A DNA stretch of 34,302 nucleotides, taken from assembly GCA_964617565.1 (NCBI GenBank), contig CAZTYH010000029.1, positions 1 through 34,302 on the forward strand. The letters run 5' to 3'. Shown here in pieces: positions 8,541 through 16,390 of this stretch; position 1 is the first letter of the stretch, and each line of letters opens with the position of its first letter. This DNA is from JAKJGV01 sp964617565. Lineage in GTDB: Bacteria > Verrucomicrobiota > Kiritimatiellia > CAIQIC01 > JAGNIJ01. Under the pieces are notes generated by a model. It was given only the letters and a program-made list of their open reading frames with translations. It made no database searches and had not been told where the DNA came from. Position numbers and translations under genes: made by a program.

Positions 8541-9178
8541 GCAAGTTACCTGTTTGCAATATAGATGGTTCCCGGCATGGGGAATTCGAGCTGTCTGAGG
8601 ATTTGCTCGAATTGAAGCGCGGCGGTCAGGCCGTGCATGAGGCGATTACGGCACATCGTGCAAAATGTCGAGCTGGAACAGCTTCGACGTTGAAGCGCGG
8701 CGAGGTTTCTGGCGGCGGAGCAAAGCCGTATCGTCAGAAGGGTACGGGGCGTGCGCGAGCCGGCTCAAATCGTTCGCCGATTTGGCGGGGTGGTGGTATT
8801 ATTTTTGGACCGAAACCGCGTGATTTCGAGAAACAGGTCAATAAGAAGTCTCGTCGGCTCGCTTTCCGCCGCGCGTTCAGCGAGAAGGTTGCTGCCGGTC
8901 AGGTCATGGTTATTGAGAAGCTGGATCTGGCAGAGCCAAAGACTCATCTGGTGGCTGCACTTCTTAGGAAGTTGAAGGCGGAATCAGGTGCTTTACTGGT
9001 GGACAGCGTGGTGACGCGTAACTTGGCGATGGCTTCACGTAATATGGAAAACGTGAAAGCGGTCAGCGCGGAGAGTGTTCATACCTATCAGTTAATAGAT
9101 TATCCGTTGATTGTGGTGACCCGCAGCGGGATGGAAAAGCTTGCGGAGAGGCTCAAGGCGACGGGGAGGGTGGCATGA
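8537..9178 (+). CDS. rplD: 50S ribosomal protein L4
   Basis: L4 (213 residues) lines the nascent peptide exit tunnel and, in E. coli, also attenuates the S10 operon. The conserved tunnel loop is readable as KRGEVSGGGAKPYRQKGTGR followed by ARAGSNRSPIWRGGG. The following globular half (KKSRRLAFRRAFSEK and the C-terminal VVTRSGMEKL) matches the family. It overlaps rplC by 4 nt and rplW by 4 nt (ATGA at 9175-9178). An E. coli-type L4 attenuator cannot be assigned, because no long leader precedes rpsJ. Confidence 0.99.
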   Translation: MSKLPVCNIDGSRHGEFELSEDLLELKRGGQAVHEAITAHRAKCRAGTASTLKRGEVSGGGAKPYRQKGTGRARAGSNRSPIWRGGGIIFGPKPRDFEKQVNKKSRRLAFRRAFSEKVAAGQVMVIEKLDLAEPKTHLVAALLRKLKAESGALLVDSVVTRNLAMASRNMENVKAVSAESVHTYQLIDYPLIVVTRSGMEKLAERLKATGRVA

Positions 9179-9459
9179 AGGAGTCTCGCCCGGTAATTCA
9201 GAAACTGCTGCTGACGGAGAAAGGCACGGTGTTGAGCGAAAACCTCAACCAATACCTTTTTCGCGTTGATCGGACAGCTAACAAGGTGGATATCAAGCGA
9301 GCCGTTGAGCAGGCGTTCAACGTTAAAGTGGCGCGGGTGAACACCATGAATCGCGGGGGCAAAAAGAAGCGCCTGCGTTCGATGCAGTACGGAAAGACCT
9401 CGGCATGGAAACGCGCCGTGGTGACATTGAAGCAAGGCGAGAAAATTGATCTTACGTAG
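9175..9459 (+). CDS. rplW: 50S ribosomal protein L23
   Basis: L23 (94 residues) sits at the mouth of the exit tunnel and is the docking site for trigger factor and the signal recognition particle. The opening VIQKLLLTEKGTVLSE and the central DIKRAVEQAFNVKVARVNTM match the family, as does the basic extended loop GGKKKRLRSMQYGKTSAWKR that enters the tunnel. Length is normal. It overlaps the rplD stop by 4 nt and is followed after 15 nt by rplB, which has its own ribosome binding site. Confidence 0.98.
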   Translation: MKESRPVIQKLLLTEKGTVLSENLNQYLFRVDRTANKVDIKRAVEQAFNVKVARVNTMNRGGKKKRLRSMQYGKTSAWKRAVVTLKQGEKIDLT

Positions 9460-9474
9460 AAGGAAAGTCTGGCT

Positions 9475-10299
9475 ATGGCACTAAAGACATATAAACCGTT
9501 GACGCCGAGCCGGCGCTTTACGGTGCTGTCGGCTGCCGAGGGGCTCTCGAAGAAGAGACCGGAAAAGTCTCTCATCGTCCCGCGGAAATCGAAAGCAGGC
9601 CGTAATGCGGCTGGGCGGATTACCGTGCGTCACCGTGGTGGCGGACACAAGCGGTTCTGCCGCTTGATTGACTTCAAGCGCGATAAGCATGGCATTGAGG
9701 CGGTGGTGGCGGCGGTCGAATACGATCCAAATCGCTCTGCGCACATAGCCTTACTTCATTATCTTGATGGGGAAAAGCGGTATATCCTCTGTCCTGTCGG
9801 GTTAAAGGTAGGGGGAAAGGTTATGGCAGGTCCCGAGGCGGAGCCGGCGGATGGCAACAGTTTGCCCTTGGCGCAGATTCCTCTCGGTATGCCGGTTCAC
9901 AATATCGAGTTGTATCCCGGCCGTGGAGCGCAGCTTGTCCGCGGGGCAGGTATGGCGGCTCAGATCATGGCGCGCGAAGGCGAGTATGCTCATGTGAGGC
10001 TGCCTTCCGGAGAGATTCGCAAGATCAGCACTCGGTGCTATGCCACGGTGGGTCAAGTGGGCAACCTGGACCATGAGAATGTATCGCTTGGCAAGGCGGG
10101 GCGGGCCAGATGGATGGGGCGTCGTCCCACGGTCCGCGGTGTCGCCATGAACCCGATCGATCATCCAATGGGTGGTGGAGAGGGCCGCACATCGGGTGGT
10201 GGGCATCCTGTATCGCCTTGGGGCAAGCTTGCGAAAGGTCAGAAGACGAGAGGCCGGCGCAAACCGTCGAACCGCCTGATACTCCAGCGGAGAAAGTAA
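9475..10299 (+). CDS. rplB: 50S ribosomal protein L2
   Basis: L2 (274 residues) is needed for subunit association and for peptidyl transferase centre structure. Visible signatures include GRITVRHRGGGHKRFCRLID in the N-terminal half and RRPTVRGVAMNPIDHPMGGG near the C-terminus. In the latter, the histidine equivalent to E. coli H229 (IDHP) is kept. The second histidine of the common HPHGGG form is Met here, a variant I recall from other lineages such as Bacteroidota. Length equals the E. coli protein within one residue. AAGGAA at 9460-9465 is the ribosome binding site, about 9 nt from the ATG. Confidence 0.99.
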   Translation: MALKTYKPLTPSRRFTVLSAAEGLSKKRPEKSLIVPRKSKAGRNAAGRITVRHRGGGHKRFCRLIDFKRDKHGIEAVVAAVEYDPNRSAHIALLHYLDGEKRYILCPVGLKVGGKVMAGPEAEPADGNSLPLAQIPLGMPVHNIELYPGRGAQLVRGAGMAAQIMAREGEYAHVRLPSGEIRKISTRCYATVGQVGNLDHENVSLGKAGRARWMGRRPTVRGVAMNPIDHPMGGGEGRTSGGGHPVSPWGKLAKGQKTRGRRKPSNRLILQRRK

Positions 10300-10302
10300 G
10301 CC

Positions 10303-10587
10303 ATGGCACGTTCAGTTAAAAAGGGTCCCTATGTGGATCCCAAATTGCAGAAGAAAGTGGATGCGATGAATCGAAGTGGGGCACGGGCTCCGATCAAGAC
10401 CTGGTCACGCAGGTCCATGATAACGCCCGACTTTGTTGGCCACACCTTTGCGGTTCATAACGGCAAGACATTTGTGTCTGTTTTTATAACAGAGAATATG
10501 GTGGGGCATCGGTTGGGCGAATTTTCGCCGACCCGTATATTCAGGAAACACGGTGCGGCTACCGATAAGGTGATTGCGCTTAAGTAA
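10303..10587 (+). CDS. rpsS: 30S ribosomal protein S19
   Basis: S19 (94 residues) lies in the 30S head, pairs with S13 and contacts the 50S subunit through intersubunit bridges. The opening MARSVKKGPYVD, the central RRSMITPDFVGHTFAVHNGK and the closing GEFSPTRIFRKHG are textbook for the family. It starts 3 nt after the rplB stop with GGAG at 10289-10292, inside rplB, as a ribosome binding site. Confidence 0.99.
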   Translation: MARSVKKGPYVDPKLQKKVDAMNRSGARAPIKTWSRRSMITPDFVGHTFAVHNGKTFVSVFITENMVGHRLGEFSPTRIFRKHGAATDKVIALK

Positions 10588-10621
10588 TGGTGAGCAGGTT
10601 TCGGTGGAGAGGAATTTGGTT

Positions 10622-10981
10622 ATGGAAATCACGGCAGCGACAAAATACGTGCGGATGTCGCCTTTCAAGGCTCGCGATCTTGCCCGCGTGCTGCGGGGGC
10701 TTCCGGTTCCTGAGGCATTGAGAGTGGTTCGGTTCAGTGAGCGCAAGGCGGCGCGACAGCTTGAGAAGACGTTGAAATCGGCTATTGCCAATGCCGAAAA
10801 CAACGCGAAAGCCTCGGCGGACGAGTTGTATGTTCGCGAAGCGGTGATCGAGCAGGGGCCTGTGCTGAAACGCTTCTGGCCCCGATCGCGTGGAATGGTG
10901 AGTCCGGTTTTGAAGAGAACGAGTCACGTACGGGTAACGTTGACAGATGAAAAGCCGAAGAAAATTCGGCGGAAGAAATAA
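10622..10981 (+). CDS. rplV: 50S ribosomal protein L22
   Basis: L22 (119 residues) lines the narrowest part of the exit tunnel with its long beta-hairpin. The N-terminus EITAATKYVRMSPFKARDLA and the segment KSAIANAENNAKASADELYV match the family. The hairpin tip region follows as GPVLKRFWPRSRGMVSPVLKR and then TSHVRVTL. The frame is open further upstream to a TTG at 10574 inside rpsS, but that would add 16 residues absent from the family. The ATG at 10622 has GGAGAGGA (10606-10613) at ideal spacing, so it was chosen as the start. The C-terminus ends in a short lysine-rich tail. Confidence 0.98.
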   Translation: MEITAATKYVRMSPFKARDLARVLRGLPVPEALRVVRFSERKAARQLEKTLKSAIANAENNAKASADELYVREAVIEQGPVLKRFWPRSRGMVSPVLKRTSHVRVTLTDEKPKKIRRKK

Positions 10982-11003
10982 GTTTTAGGAAAGGAGACGG
11001 GTC

Positions 11004-11666
11004 TTGGGCCAGAAAGCAAATCCAATCGGACTCCGGGTGACCGTCAAGAAGGATTGGCGGTCGCGCTGGTATGCGGAGAAAAGGGACTTCGGCAATTTGT
11101 TGCACGAAGATCTGAAGATCCGTGACTTGGTAAAGCAGCGTTTGAAGGACGCAGCTGTTCCAGAGGTTATCATAGAGCGGTATGCCAACCGGGCGCGCGT
11201 AACGGTCTGCACGGCGAGACCGGGCATCGTTATCGGTCGAAAAGGTCAGGATATAGAGCGTCTGCGCGAGGAAATCGCGAAGATGACGAAGAAAGAGATT
11301 TATGTGGAAATCCGGGAGGTTAAGGATCCGGATACCAACGCACAGTTGGTGGCGGAGAACATTGCGCTCCAGCTGGAGCGGCGTGTTTCGTTCCGTCGCG
11401 CGATGAAGCGTGCGATCCAGATGGCGATGGACCTTGGCGTTCTCGGTATCAAGGTTCACGCGAGCGGGCGCCTGGGTGGTTCCGAGCTGGCGCGTCGCGA
11501 ATGGTACAAACAGGGTAAAGTGCCTCTGCATACCTTGCGGGCGAACATCCAGTATGGATTCGCCGAAGCCCGGACGATGGCCGGCGCGATCGGCATCAAG
11601 GTCTGGATTTGCAAGGAAGAGGAATCGGACAGCTCAAAGGAGAAGTCTCATGCCTCTTATGCCTAA
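11004..11666 (+). CDS. rpsC: 30S ribosomal protein S3
   Basis: S3 (220 residues) guards the mRNA entry tunnel of the 30S subunit and takes part in mRNA unwinding. It starts with GQKANPIGLRVTVKKDWRS; the KH domain has its GXXG loop as GRKG at residues 78-81. The C-terminal domain contains ERRVSFRRAMKRAIQMAM and the segment RLGGSELARREWYKQG. The start codon is TTG, with AAGGAG at 10991-10996 placed 7 nt upstream, so the rare codon is well supported. Its last 17 bases overlap rplP. Confidence 0.98.
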   Translation: MGQKANPIGLRVTVKKDWRSRWYAEKRDFGNLLHEDLKIRDLVKQRLKDAAVPEVIIERYANRARVTVCTARPGIVIGRKGQDIERLREEIAKMTKKEIYVEIREVKDPDTNAQLVAENIALQLERRVSFRRAMKRAIQMAMDLGVLGIKVHASGRLGGSELARREWYKQGKVPLHTLRANIQYGFAEARTMAGAIGIKVWICKEEESDSSKEKSHASYA

Positions 11667-12063
11667 AAGAGTGAAGTATCGCAAAAGCCAGCGCGGAAGC
11701 CGGAAGGGCATGGCCCAATCCGGCAACAGGCTGGAGTTTGGCGAGTATGGATTGCAATCGCTTCAGCGGGCATGGGTGACCAATGTTCAGATTGAAGCTT
11801 GTCGCGTGGCGGTGAACCGCGCCTTGAAGCGAAAAGGGAAGATGTGGATTCGCATCTTTCCGGATAAGTCTATAACGAAGAAGCCCTTGGAAGTTCGCAT
11901 GGGCAAGGGCAAGGCCGCCGTGGATAAATGGGTAGCGGTGGTCAAACCCGGGCGAATGCTTTTCGAGGTGGACGGTATAACGGAAGTTATGGCTCGCGAG
12001 TCATTGCGTCTGGCGGCTACCAAGCTGCCTATTCGAACGCGATTCGTCCGGCGTGGAGCGTGA
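11650..12063 (+). CDS. rplP: 50S ribosomal protein L16
   Basis: L16 (137 residues) organises the A-site side of the 50S subunit. The opening PKRVKYRKSQRGSRKGMAQS, the middle FGEYGLQSLQRAWVTNVQIE and the later MGKGKAAVDKWVAVVKPGR match the family. The frame is open far upstream inside rpsC, but the family begins within two or three residues of PKRVKYRK. Two ATGs are possible: 11650 (MPLMPKR) and 11659 (MPKR). The first has AAAGGAG (11636-11642) at 7 nt and was chosen; the second would be 16 nt away. It overlaps rpsC by 17 nt, implying coupling. Confidence 0.97.
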   Translation: MPLMPKRVKYRKSQRGSRKGMAQSGNRLEFGEYGLQSLQRAWVTNVQIEACRVAVNRALKRKGKMWIRIFPDKSITKKPLEVRMGKGKAAVDKWVAVVKPGRMLFEVDGITEVMARESLRLAATKLPIRTRFVRRGA

Positions 12064-12088
12064 TGACGGGGAACGGCGGGAGTAATTT

Positions 12089-12286
12089 ATGAAGGCAATG
12101 GAATTGAGAGAATTAACGGATGATGAGCTGCGGCAGCGGCACGAAGAGACTCGCAAGGAGCTCTTCAACCTGCGGGTTCAGCAATCCACTGGGCAGATTG
12201 AAAAAGCGACCCGCCTCCGCCAGTTAAGGCGGGACATCGCGAGGATTTTAACCGTGATGCAGGCGCGTACGAAGGCAAACAGGTGA
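12089..12286 (+). CDS. rpmC: 50S ribosomal protein L29
   Basis: L29 (65 residues) is a small two-helix protein at the tunnel exit next to L23. The typical pattern is MKAMELRELTDDELRQRHEE followed by TRKELFNLRVQQSTGQ, with the arginine-rich second helix ATRLRQLRRDIARILTVM. It follows rplP after 25 nt and overlaps rpsQ by 4 nt (GTGA at 12283-12286). Confidence 0.98.
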   Translation: MKAMELRELTDDELRQRHEETRKELFNLRVQQSTGQIEKATRLRQLRRDIARILTVMQARTKANR

Positions 12287-12594
12287 CCATGGAAACGACC
12301 AGTCAACGAGGGGTTCGCAAGGTGCGGCGCGGCATTGTGACCAGCGACGCCATGGACAAGACCATCGTGGTTCGTGTTGAGCGTCGAGTTCGACACCCCG
12401 TGTATGGGAAGGAACTCACGCATAGCAAGAAGTTCCACGTCCATGATGAGAAAAATGAAGCCAAGGTGGGGGATGTGGTTGAGATTTCAGAGACCCGTCC
12501 TCTTAGCCGGACTAAGCGCTGGCGCCTTCTGAAAATAGTGAAGGCCGGAAAAGGCGTCACGATGGAGAGCGAAAATGATAGCGCTGCAAAGTAA
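12283..12594 (+). CDS. rpsQ: 30S ribosomal protein S17
   Basis: S17 (103 residues) is a primary binder of the 5' domain of 16S rRNA. The OB-fold pattern is clear: GIVTSDAMDKTIVVRVERRV, then HPVYGKELTHSKKFHVHDE, then VGDVVEISETRPLSRTKRWR. The GTG at 12283 overlaps the rpmC stop as GTGA. An in-frame ATG at 12289 would remove only two residues and is equally possible, since neither has a strong ribosome binding site. The C-terminus runs about 12 residues past the core and overlaps rplN by 20 nt. Confidence 0.97.
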   Translation: MTMETTSQRGVRKVRRGIVTSDAMDKTIVVRVERRVRHPVYGKELTHSKKFHVHDEKNEAKVGDVVEISETRPLSRTKRWRLLKIVKAGKGVTMESENDSAAK

Positions 12595-12940
12595 TCTCGA
12601 AGTGGCCGACAATACCGGCGCGCGGCGAGTCCAGTGCATACGGGTGCTCGGACAGCGCAAGCGCTATGCGCGAATCGGCGATGTGATCAAGGTGGCTGTT
12701 AAGGAAGCTCAGCCTGTGGGGATGGTTAAGAAGGGTGAAGTACACAGGGCATTGATCGTTCGTACGAAACATGCCATACGCAGAGCGGATGGATCCATCC
12801 TGCGTTTCGATCACAACGCATGCGTGATTGTAGACGATCAGATGAATCCGCGCGGAACCCGTATTTTTGGACCGGTGGCCCGCGAATTGCGCGAGAAAAA
12901 TTTCATGAAGGTAATTTCCCTGGCGCCTGAGGTGATCTAG
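12575..12940 (+). CDS. rplN: 50S ribosomal protein L14
   Basis: L14 (121 residues) is a conserved beta-barrel protein at the subunit interface and the binding site of the silencing factor RsfS. The hallmarks are LEVADNTGARRVQCIRVLG, RYARIGDVIKVAVKEA and the C-terminal RGTRIFGPVARELREKNFMK. It starts within rpsQ (20-nt overlap) with GGAG at 12564-12567 placed 7 nt before the ATG. It opens the spc-type block of the cluster. Its stop codon shares a base with the rplX start (TAGTG at 12938-12942). Confidence 0.99.
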   Translation: MIALQSNLEVADNTGARRVQCIRVLGQRKRYARIGDVIKVAVKEAQPVGMVKKGEVHRALIVRTKHAIRRADGSILRFDHNACVIVDDQMNPRGTRIFGPVARELREKNFMKVISLAPEVI

Positions 12941-13248
12941 TGAAACGAGGAACCATGACAAAGCAGAAGAAGCTCCATGTTCGCCGAGGCGATATCGTCA
13001 TGGCGATCGCGGGCGAGGATGCGGACGGCAAGAAAACCGGCAAAGTGCTGCAGGTGTTTCCGAACACGGGCCGGGCAATTGTCGAAGGATTTCGTTATGT
13101 GAAAAAGCATCTACGCAAGAGCCAGGATAATCCTCAGGGTGGCATCGTTGAGAAGGAATCGCCGATTCATGTGTCGAACCTTAAGCTTGTGAAAGCGTCC
13201 GATGAACGGGCGACGGGCAAGGATGGCAAAAAGAAGCAGTCGAAATAA
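12940..13248 (+). CDS. rplX: 50S ribosomal protein L24
   Basis: L24 (102 residues) is an assembly initiator at the 5' end of 23S rRNA. The KOW-type core is visible as LHVRRGDIVMAIAG followed by GKKTGKVLQVFPNTGRAIVE. GIVEKESPIHVSNLKLV, near the end, is diagnostic. Two starts are possible. GTG at 12940 has AGGTGATC (12930-12937), a full match to the anti-Shine-Dalgarno, and shares a base with the rplN stop. ATG at 12955 has GAGGA only 3 nt away. The GTG was preferred, giving a slightly longer basic N-terminus (KRGTMTKQKK). The C-terminus is a short lysine-rich tail. Confidence 0.95.
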   Translation: MKRGTMTKQKKLHVRRGDIVMAIAGEDADGKKTGKVLQVFPNTGRAIVEGFRYVKKHLRKSQDNPQGGIVEKESPIHVSNLKLVKASDERATGKDGKKKQSK

Positions 13249-13287
13249 TGGTAATCCCTTGCCGGGTTGGCTGGGAGCCGCTGTGGA

Positions 13288-13830
13288 ATGAAAATGGCAA
13301 CGTTGAAGGACAAATATAGGGACGAAGTGGTAAAGCAGCTCAAAGAGTCCGGGCGCTATAAGAATGTGCTTGAGATTCCACGGCTGGTTAAAATCGTCGT
13401 CAACATGGGTGTAAGCACGTCTGCGGACAAGGATGCCTTGAAATTGGTGTCCGAAGATCTTACGCGGATAACGGGGCAGAAGCCCGTGTTGACCAAGGCG
13501 CGGAAGAGCATTTCCAATTTTAAATTGCGTGCAGGCATGCCGATCGGCGCAAAGGTTACGTTGCGCGGCGATCGCATGTATGAATTCCTGGAGCGCATGA
13601 TTAATGCGGTGCTCCCGCGTATTCGTGACTTCCGCGGTGTGCCTCGTAAATTCGATGGCGCCGGGAACTACACACTCGGGTTGAAGGACCAGACGATATT
13701 TCCGGAGATTGTGCCGGATCATGTTAAAAAGGCTCAGGGCATGGATATAACCATTGTAACCACGGCGAAGACTGACGAAGAAGCGCTCGAGTTGCTGAAG
13801 CAACTTGGCGTTCCATTCGCCAGCGCGTAG
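13288..13830 (+). CDS. rplE: 50S ribosomal protein L5
   Basis: L5 (180 residues) binds 5S rRNA and contacts the P-site tRNA. Characteristic segments are LKDKYRDEVVKQLKESGRYK, KIVVNMGVSTSADKDALKLV, ITGQKPVLTKARKSISNFK and the late GLKDQTIFPEIVPDHVKKAQ. The frame extends to a TTG at 13267. The ATG at 13288 gives the standard family length and lies 10 nt from GGGAG (13273-13277). A second in-frame ATG at 13294 is also possible. The ribosome binding site overlaps a small 4-bp GGCT/AGCC hairpin (13269-13279), which might modulate access but is too short to rely on. Confidence 0.97.
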   Translation: MKMATLKDKYRDEVVKQLKESGRYKNVLEIPRLVKIVVNMGVSTSADKDALKLVSEDLTRITGQKPVLTKARKSISNFKLRAGMPIGAKVTLRGDRMYEFLERMINAVLPRIRDFRGVPRKFDGAGNYTLGLKDQTIFPEIVPDHVKKAQGMDITIVTTAKTDEEALELLKQLGVPFASA

Positions 13831-13851
13831 AGCGAGAAACGGGAGGATGCT

Positions 13852-14037
13852 TTGGCTAAGATTTCAATGATGGTAAAGGCAAGCAGGCCGCCGAAGTTCA
13901 AGGCCCGCAAGTATTACCGCTGTAAGCGTTGCGGTCGTGTGCGCGCTTATCTGCGGAAGTTCCAGTTGTGCCGGATATGTTTCCGGGAGCTGGCGTCCGA
14001 GGGCAAGATCCCCGGCGTGATCAAGGCGAGTTGGTAA
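13852..14037 (+). CDS. rpsN: 30S ribosomal protein S14, zinc-binding type (type Z)
   Basis: S14 (61 residues) is a late-assembling 30S head protein. This is the short zinc-ribbon form, with ligands C24, C27, C40 and C43 in YRCKRCGRV and FQLCRICF, rather than the longer cysteine-free form induced by zinc starvation in some bacteria. The start codon is TTG, supported by GGGAGG at 13841-13846 with a 5-nt spacer. It lies in the usual place between rplE and rpsH. Confidence 0.98.
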   Translation: MAKISMMVKASRPPKFKARKYYRCKRCGRVRAYLRKFQLCRICFRELASEGKIPGVIKASW

Positions 14038-14057
14038 CGGGCCAGGATGGAGAGACC

Positions 14058-14459
14058 ATGAGTGTTTGTGATCCCATAGCGGACATGCTGACGAGAATTC
14101 GCAATGCCCATCGTGCGGGACTTGAGAAGGTACAAATGCCTTACTCTACGCTGAAGGGCGAATTAGCGCGTGTGCTCAAAAAAGAAGGATTCATTTCGGA
14201 CTACGTAACCGAAGGGCACGGTGGAAAGAAAGATCTGTGCGTCTATTTGCGGTATCATGGGCCCGAGCAGGCGCCGGTGATCCGCGGGCTACGACGCATC
14301 AGCAAGCCGGGGCTTCGGCGGTATGTTTCTGCGAAGAGCATTCCGCGCGTGGTCGGCGGGATGGGCGTTGCGGTGTTGAGCACGTCAAAAGGTGTCATGT
14401 CGGATCGTGAAGCAAGAGCGGCCAAGACGGGGGGAGAGGTTCTCTGCTACGTCTGGTAG
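14058..14459 (+). CDS. rpsH: 30S ribosomal protein S8
   Basis: S8 (133 residues) binds the central domain of 16S rRNA and in E. coli represses the spc operon. The opening CDPIADMLTRIRNAHRAGLE, the middle LKKEGFISDYV and the conserved closing STSKGVMSDREARAAKTGGE match the family. The frame runs upstream into rpsN, but the ATG at 14058 with GGAG at 14049-14052 gives the standard start and length. In E. coli the S8 target lies near the start of rplE; no convincing mimic was identified here. Confidence 0.98.
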   Translation: MSVCDPIADMLTRIRNAHRAGLEKVQMPYSTLKGELARVLKKEGFISDYVTEGHGGKKDLCVYLRYHGPEQAPVIRGLRRISKPGLRRYVSAKSIPRVVGGMGVAVLSTSKGVMSDREARAAKTGGEVLCYVW

Positions 14460-14488
14460 GAATTTGAAAAGTCTTAGGGAGTGCGAGC

Positions 14489-15025
14489 ATGTCGAGAATT
14501 GGAAAAAAGCCTGTTGTGGTGCCCAAGGAAGTGACCGTGACGGCGAAGGGCTCCTCGGTGAGCATCAAGGGGCCGAAGGGCGAGTTGTCACGAACGTTTC
14601 CGCCATACATCGGTGTCGCGGTGGAGGGTGGGCAAGTCGTCGTGTCGTGTTCCCGTGAGGATAAAGAAAGCCGCGCTGTTTACGGCACGGCTCGGAGCCT
14701 CATTGCAAACATGATCGAGGGTGTTCATAAGGGTTATTCAAAAGATCTTGAGATTCATGGGGTGGGATTCCGTGCGGCCCTTCAGGGGCGCAAGCTGGTG
14801 CTGTCGCTGGGATTCTCGCATCCAGTGGAATACATGGTTCCCGAAGGTATTACGGTCAAAGTGGCTGATAACACAAACATCAATATAAGCGGCGTTGATA
14901 ATCAACTCGTTGGAGAGGTGAGTGCAAGAATCCGGGCATTTCGTCCTCCCGAACCTTATAAGGGAAAGGGTGTGCGTATCAAGGGTGAGCATGTACGTCG
15001 CAAGGCTGGAAAGACGGTGGCTTAA
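14489..15025 (+). CDS. rplF: 50S ribosomal protein L6
   Basis: L6 (178 residues) has two tandem related domains and lies near the sarcin-ricin loop and the factor-binding site. The opening SRIGKKPVVVPKEVTVTAKG, the mid-protein YSKDLEIHGVGFRAALQGRK and the closing RPPEPYKGKGVRIKGEHVRR are diagnostic. AGGGAG at 14476-14481 stands 7 nt before the ATG. rplR follows after 2 nt. Confidence 0.99.
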   Translation: MSRIGKKPVVVPKEVTVTAKGSSVSIKGPKGELSRTFPPYIGVAVEGGQVVVSCSREDKESRAVYGTARSLIANMIEGVHKGYSKDLEIHGVGFRAALQGRKLVLSLGFSHPVEYMVPEGITVKVADNTNINISGVDNQLVGEVSARIRAFRPPEPYKGKGVRIKGEHVRRKAGKTVA

Positions 15026-15027
15026 TC

Positions 15028-15390
15028 ATGAAAATTGATTCAAGAAGCGATTATCGGCGGCGGCGCCATCTGCGAGTGAGGCAGAAGGTCAAGGGTACGG
15101 CGGAACGACCGCGGATGAGTGTCTTTGTGTCGAACCGGCAGATGTACGTCCAGTTTGTGGATGACGATGCCGAGAAAACGCTGGCTGCGGTGTCCACCTT
15201 GAGCGAGGAAATGAAGTCCGTCGCAGGCAAAAAGACGGTGGAAGTCGCGAAGCAGCTTGGAGGCGCAGCAGCGGCCGCGGCATTGAAGCAAGGGGTAAAG
15301 GCCGTTGTGTTTGATCGTGGTGGTTTCCCTTACAGGGGGCGTGTGAAGGCTTTGGCGGAAGCCGCGCGCGAGGCTGGTTTGAAGTTCTAA
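15028..15390 (+). CDS. rplR: 50S ribosomal protein L18
   Basis: L18 (120 residues) binds 5S rRNA in the central protuberance together with L5. It has the basic N-terminus RSDYRRRRHLRVRQKVKGT, the RPRMSVFVSNRQMYVQFVDD segment and the C-terminal VFDRGGFPYRGRVKALAEAA. It starts 2 nt after the rplF stop. Length is normal for the family. Confidence 0.99.
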   Translation: MKIDSRSDYRRRRHLRVRQKVKGTAERPRMSVFVSNRQMYVQFVDDDAEKTLAAVSTLSEEMKSVAGKKTVEVAKQLGGAAAAAALKQGVKAVVFDRGGFPYRGRVKALAEAAREAGLKF

Positions 15391-15417
15391 GCGTTATTGA
15401 TGTGAAGGAGCAGGCTC

Positions 15418-15915
15418 GTGAGGAAGAAGACAAAGGCAGAGAGCCCGGTAGAATCAGAATTTGAGGAGCGCGTTATCCAGGTGAACCGATGCGCCAAGGT
15501 CGTTAAAGGCGGCCGGCGTTTCAGTTTCAGTGCGCTGGTGGTTGTCGGAGATCGCAAGGGACATGTCGGGTACGCATTGGGCAAAGCAAATGAAGTGGCG
15601 GATGCCATTCGGAAAGCCACGGATCAGGCGAAGAGAGGCATGTTCAGTGTGATGATGAAAGATCGCACACTGCCGCATGAAGTAACGGGCAAGTTTGGAG
15701 CTGCTGTTGTGCTGTTGAAGCCGGCATCGCCTGGAACGGGTGTAATAGCCGGCGGCGGTTGCCGCGCGGTGCTTGACCTGGGTGGTGTGCGCGATGTGTT
15801 GGCAAAGTCGCTGGGATCCAGCAATGCGCTGAATGTAGTTAAGGCAACCGTTAACGCACTGGAGCAGCTCAAATCACGCGAAGAAATTGAAGCGACACGG
15901 AAGATGGAAGTGTAG
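15418..15915 (+). CDS. rpsE: 30S ribosomal protein S5
   Basis: S5 (165 residues) lies near the mRNA entry site and contributes to decoding accuracy. The double-stranded RNA-binding-type core shows as ERVIQVNRCAKVVKGGRRFS, VVGDRKGHVGYALGKANEVA and the C-terminal half GTGVIAGGGCRAVLDLGGVR followed by GSSNALNVVKATVNAL. The start codon is GTG with GAAGGAG (15404-15410) at 7 nt. In most bacteria rpmD (L30) comes next; here rplO begins 2 nt after the stop. Confidence 0.99.
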   Translation: MRKKTKAESPVESEFEERVIQVNRCAKVVKGGRRFSFSALVVVGDRKGHVGYALGKANEVADAIRKATDQAKRGMFSVMMKDRTLPHEVTGKFGAAVVLLKPASPGTGVIAGGGCRAVLDLGGVRDVLAKSLGSSNALNVVKATVNALEQLKSREEIEATRKMEV

Positions 15916-15917
15916 CC

Positions 15918-16367
15918 ATGGCAATCAGTCTTCATTCATTGACAAGGGTAGAGGGCTCGAAAAAGCGGCGTATGCGCGTGGGGCGCGGCCGCGCATCGGG
16001 CAAGGGTAAAACAGCGGGCAAGGGCCATAAAGGTCAGATGGCACGTGCCGGTCATAAGCGCAAGCCGACCTTTGAAGGTGGGCAGATGCGCCTTATTCGC
16101 CGCCTGCCAAAGAGAGGCTTTAAGAGCCGCAATCGGCAGGCGTTTCTGCCGGTGAATGTCGGAGCGCTTCAACGTTTCGATTCAGGGACGGAAGTGAATG
16201 TCGAGCTTCTTCGAAAGCACGGCATTGTAAGCGGACCTGGTAAAGTGGTCAAAGTACTCGGAACGGGTGATTTGAGCAATAAGCTGGTGGTGAAAGCTCA
16301 TGCATTCAGTGGGTCGGCCCGGTCTAAAATCGAGGCGGCCGGTGGAACTTGTGAGGTTATCAAGTAG
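15918..16367 (+). CDS. rplO: 50S ribosomal protein L15
   Basis: L15 (149 residues) is a late-assembly 50S protein whose long basic N-terminal arm penetrates the rRNA. The arm is visible as KKRRMRVGRGRASGKGKTAG followed by KGHKGQMARAGHKRKPTFEG. The globular part includes RLPKRGFKSRNRQAFLPVN and the closing KVVKVLGTGDLSNKLVVKAH. It is close to the E. coli length (144). It immediately follows rpsE and precedes secY, so the L30 gene usually found just before it is absent. Confidence 0.99.
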   Translation: MAISLHSLTRVEGSKKRRMRVGRGRASGKGKTAGKGHKGQMARAGHKRKPTFEGGQMRLIRRLPKRGFKSRNRQAFLPVNVGALQRFDSGTEVNVELLRKHGIVSGPGKVVKVLGTGDLSNKLVVKAHAFSGSARSKIEAAGGTCEVIK

Positions 16368-16390
16368 CTCAACGGGAGCGCAATCGTCCT

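Noticed and set aside
10574..10621. TTG at 10574 as the rplV start
   Set aside because: It would add a 16-residue leader absent from L22 proteins; the ATG at 10622 has a far better ribosome binding site.
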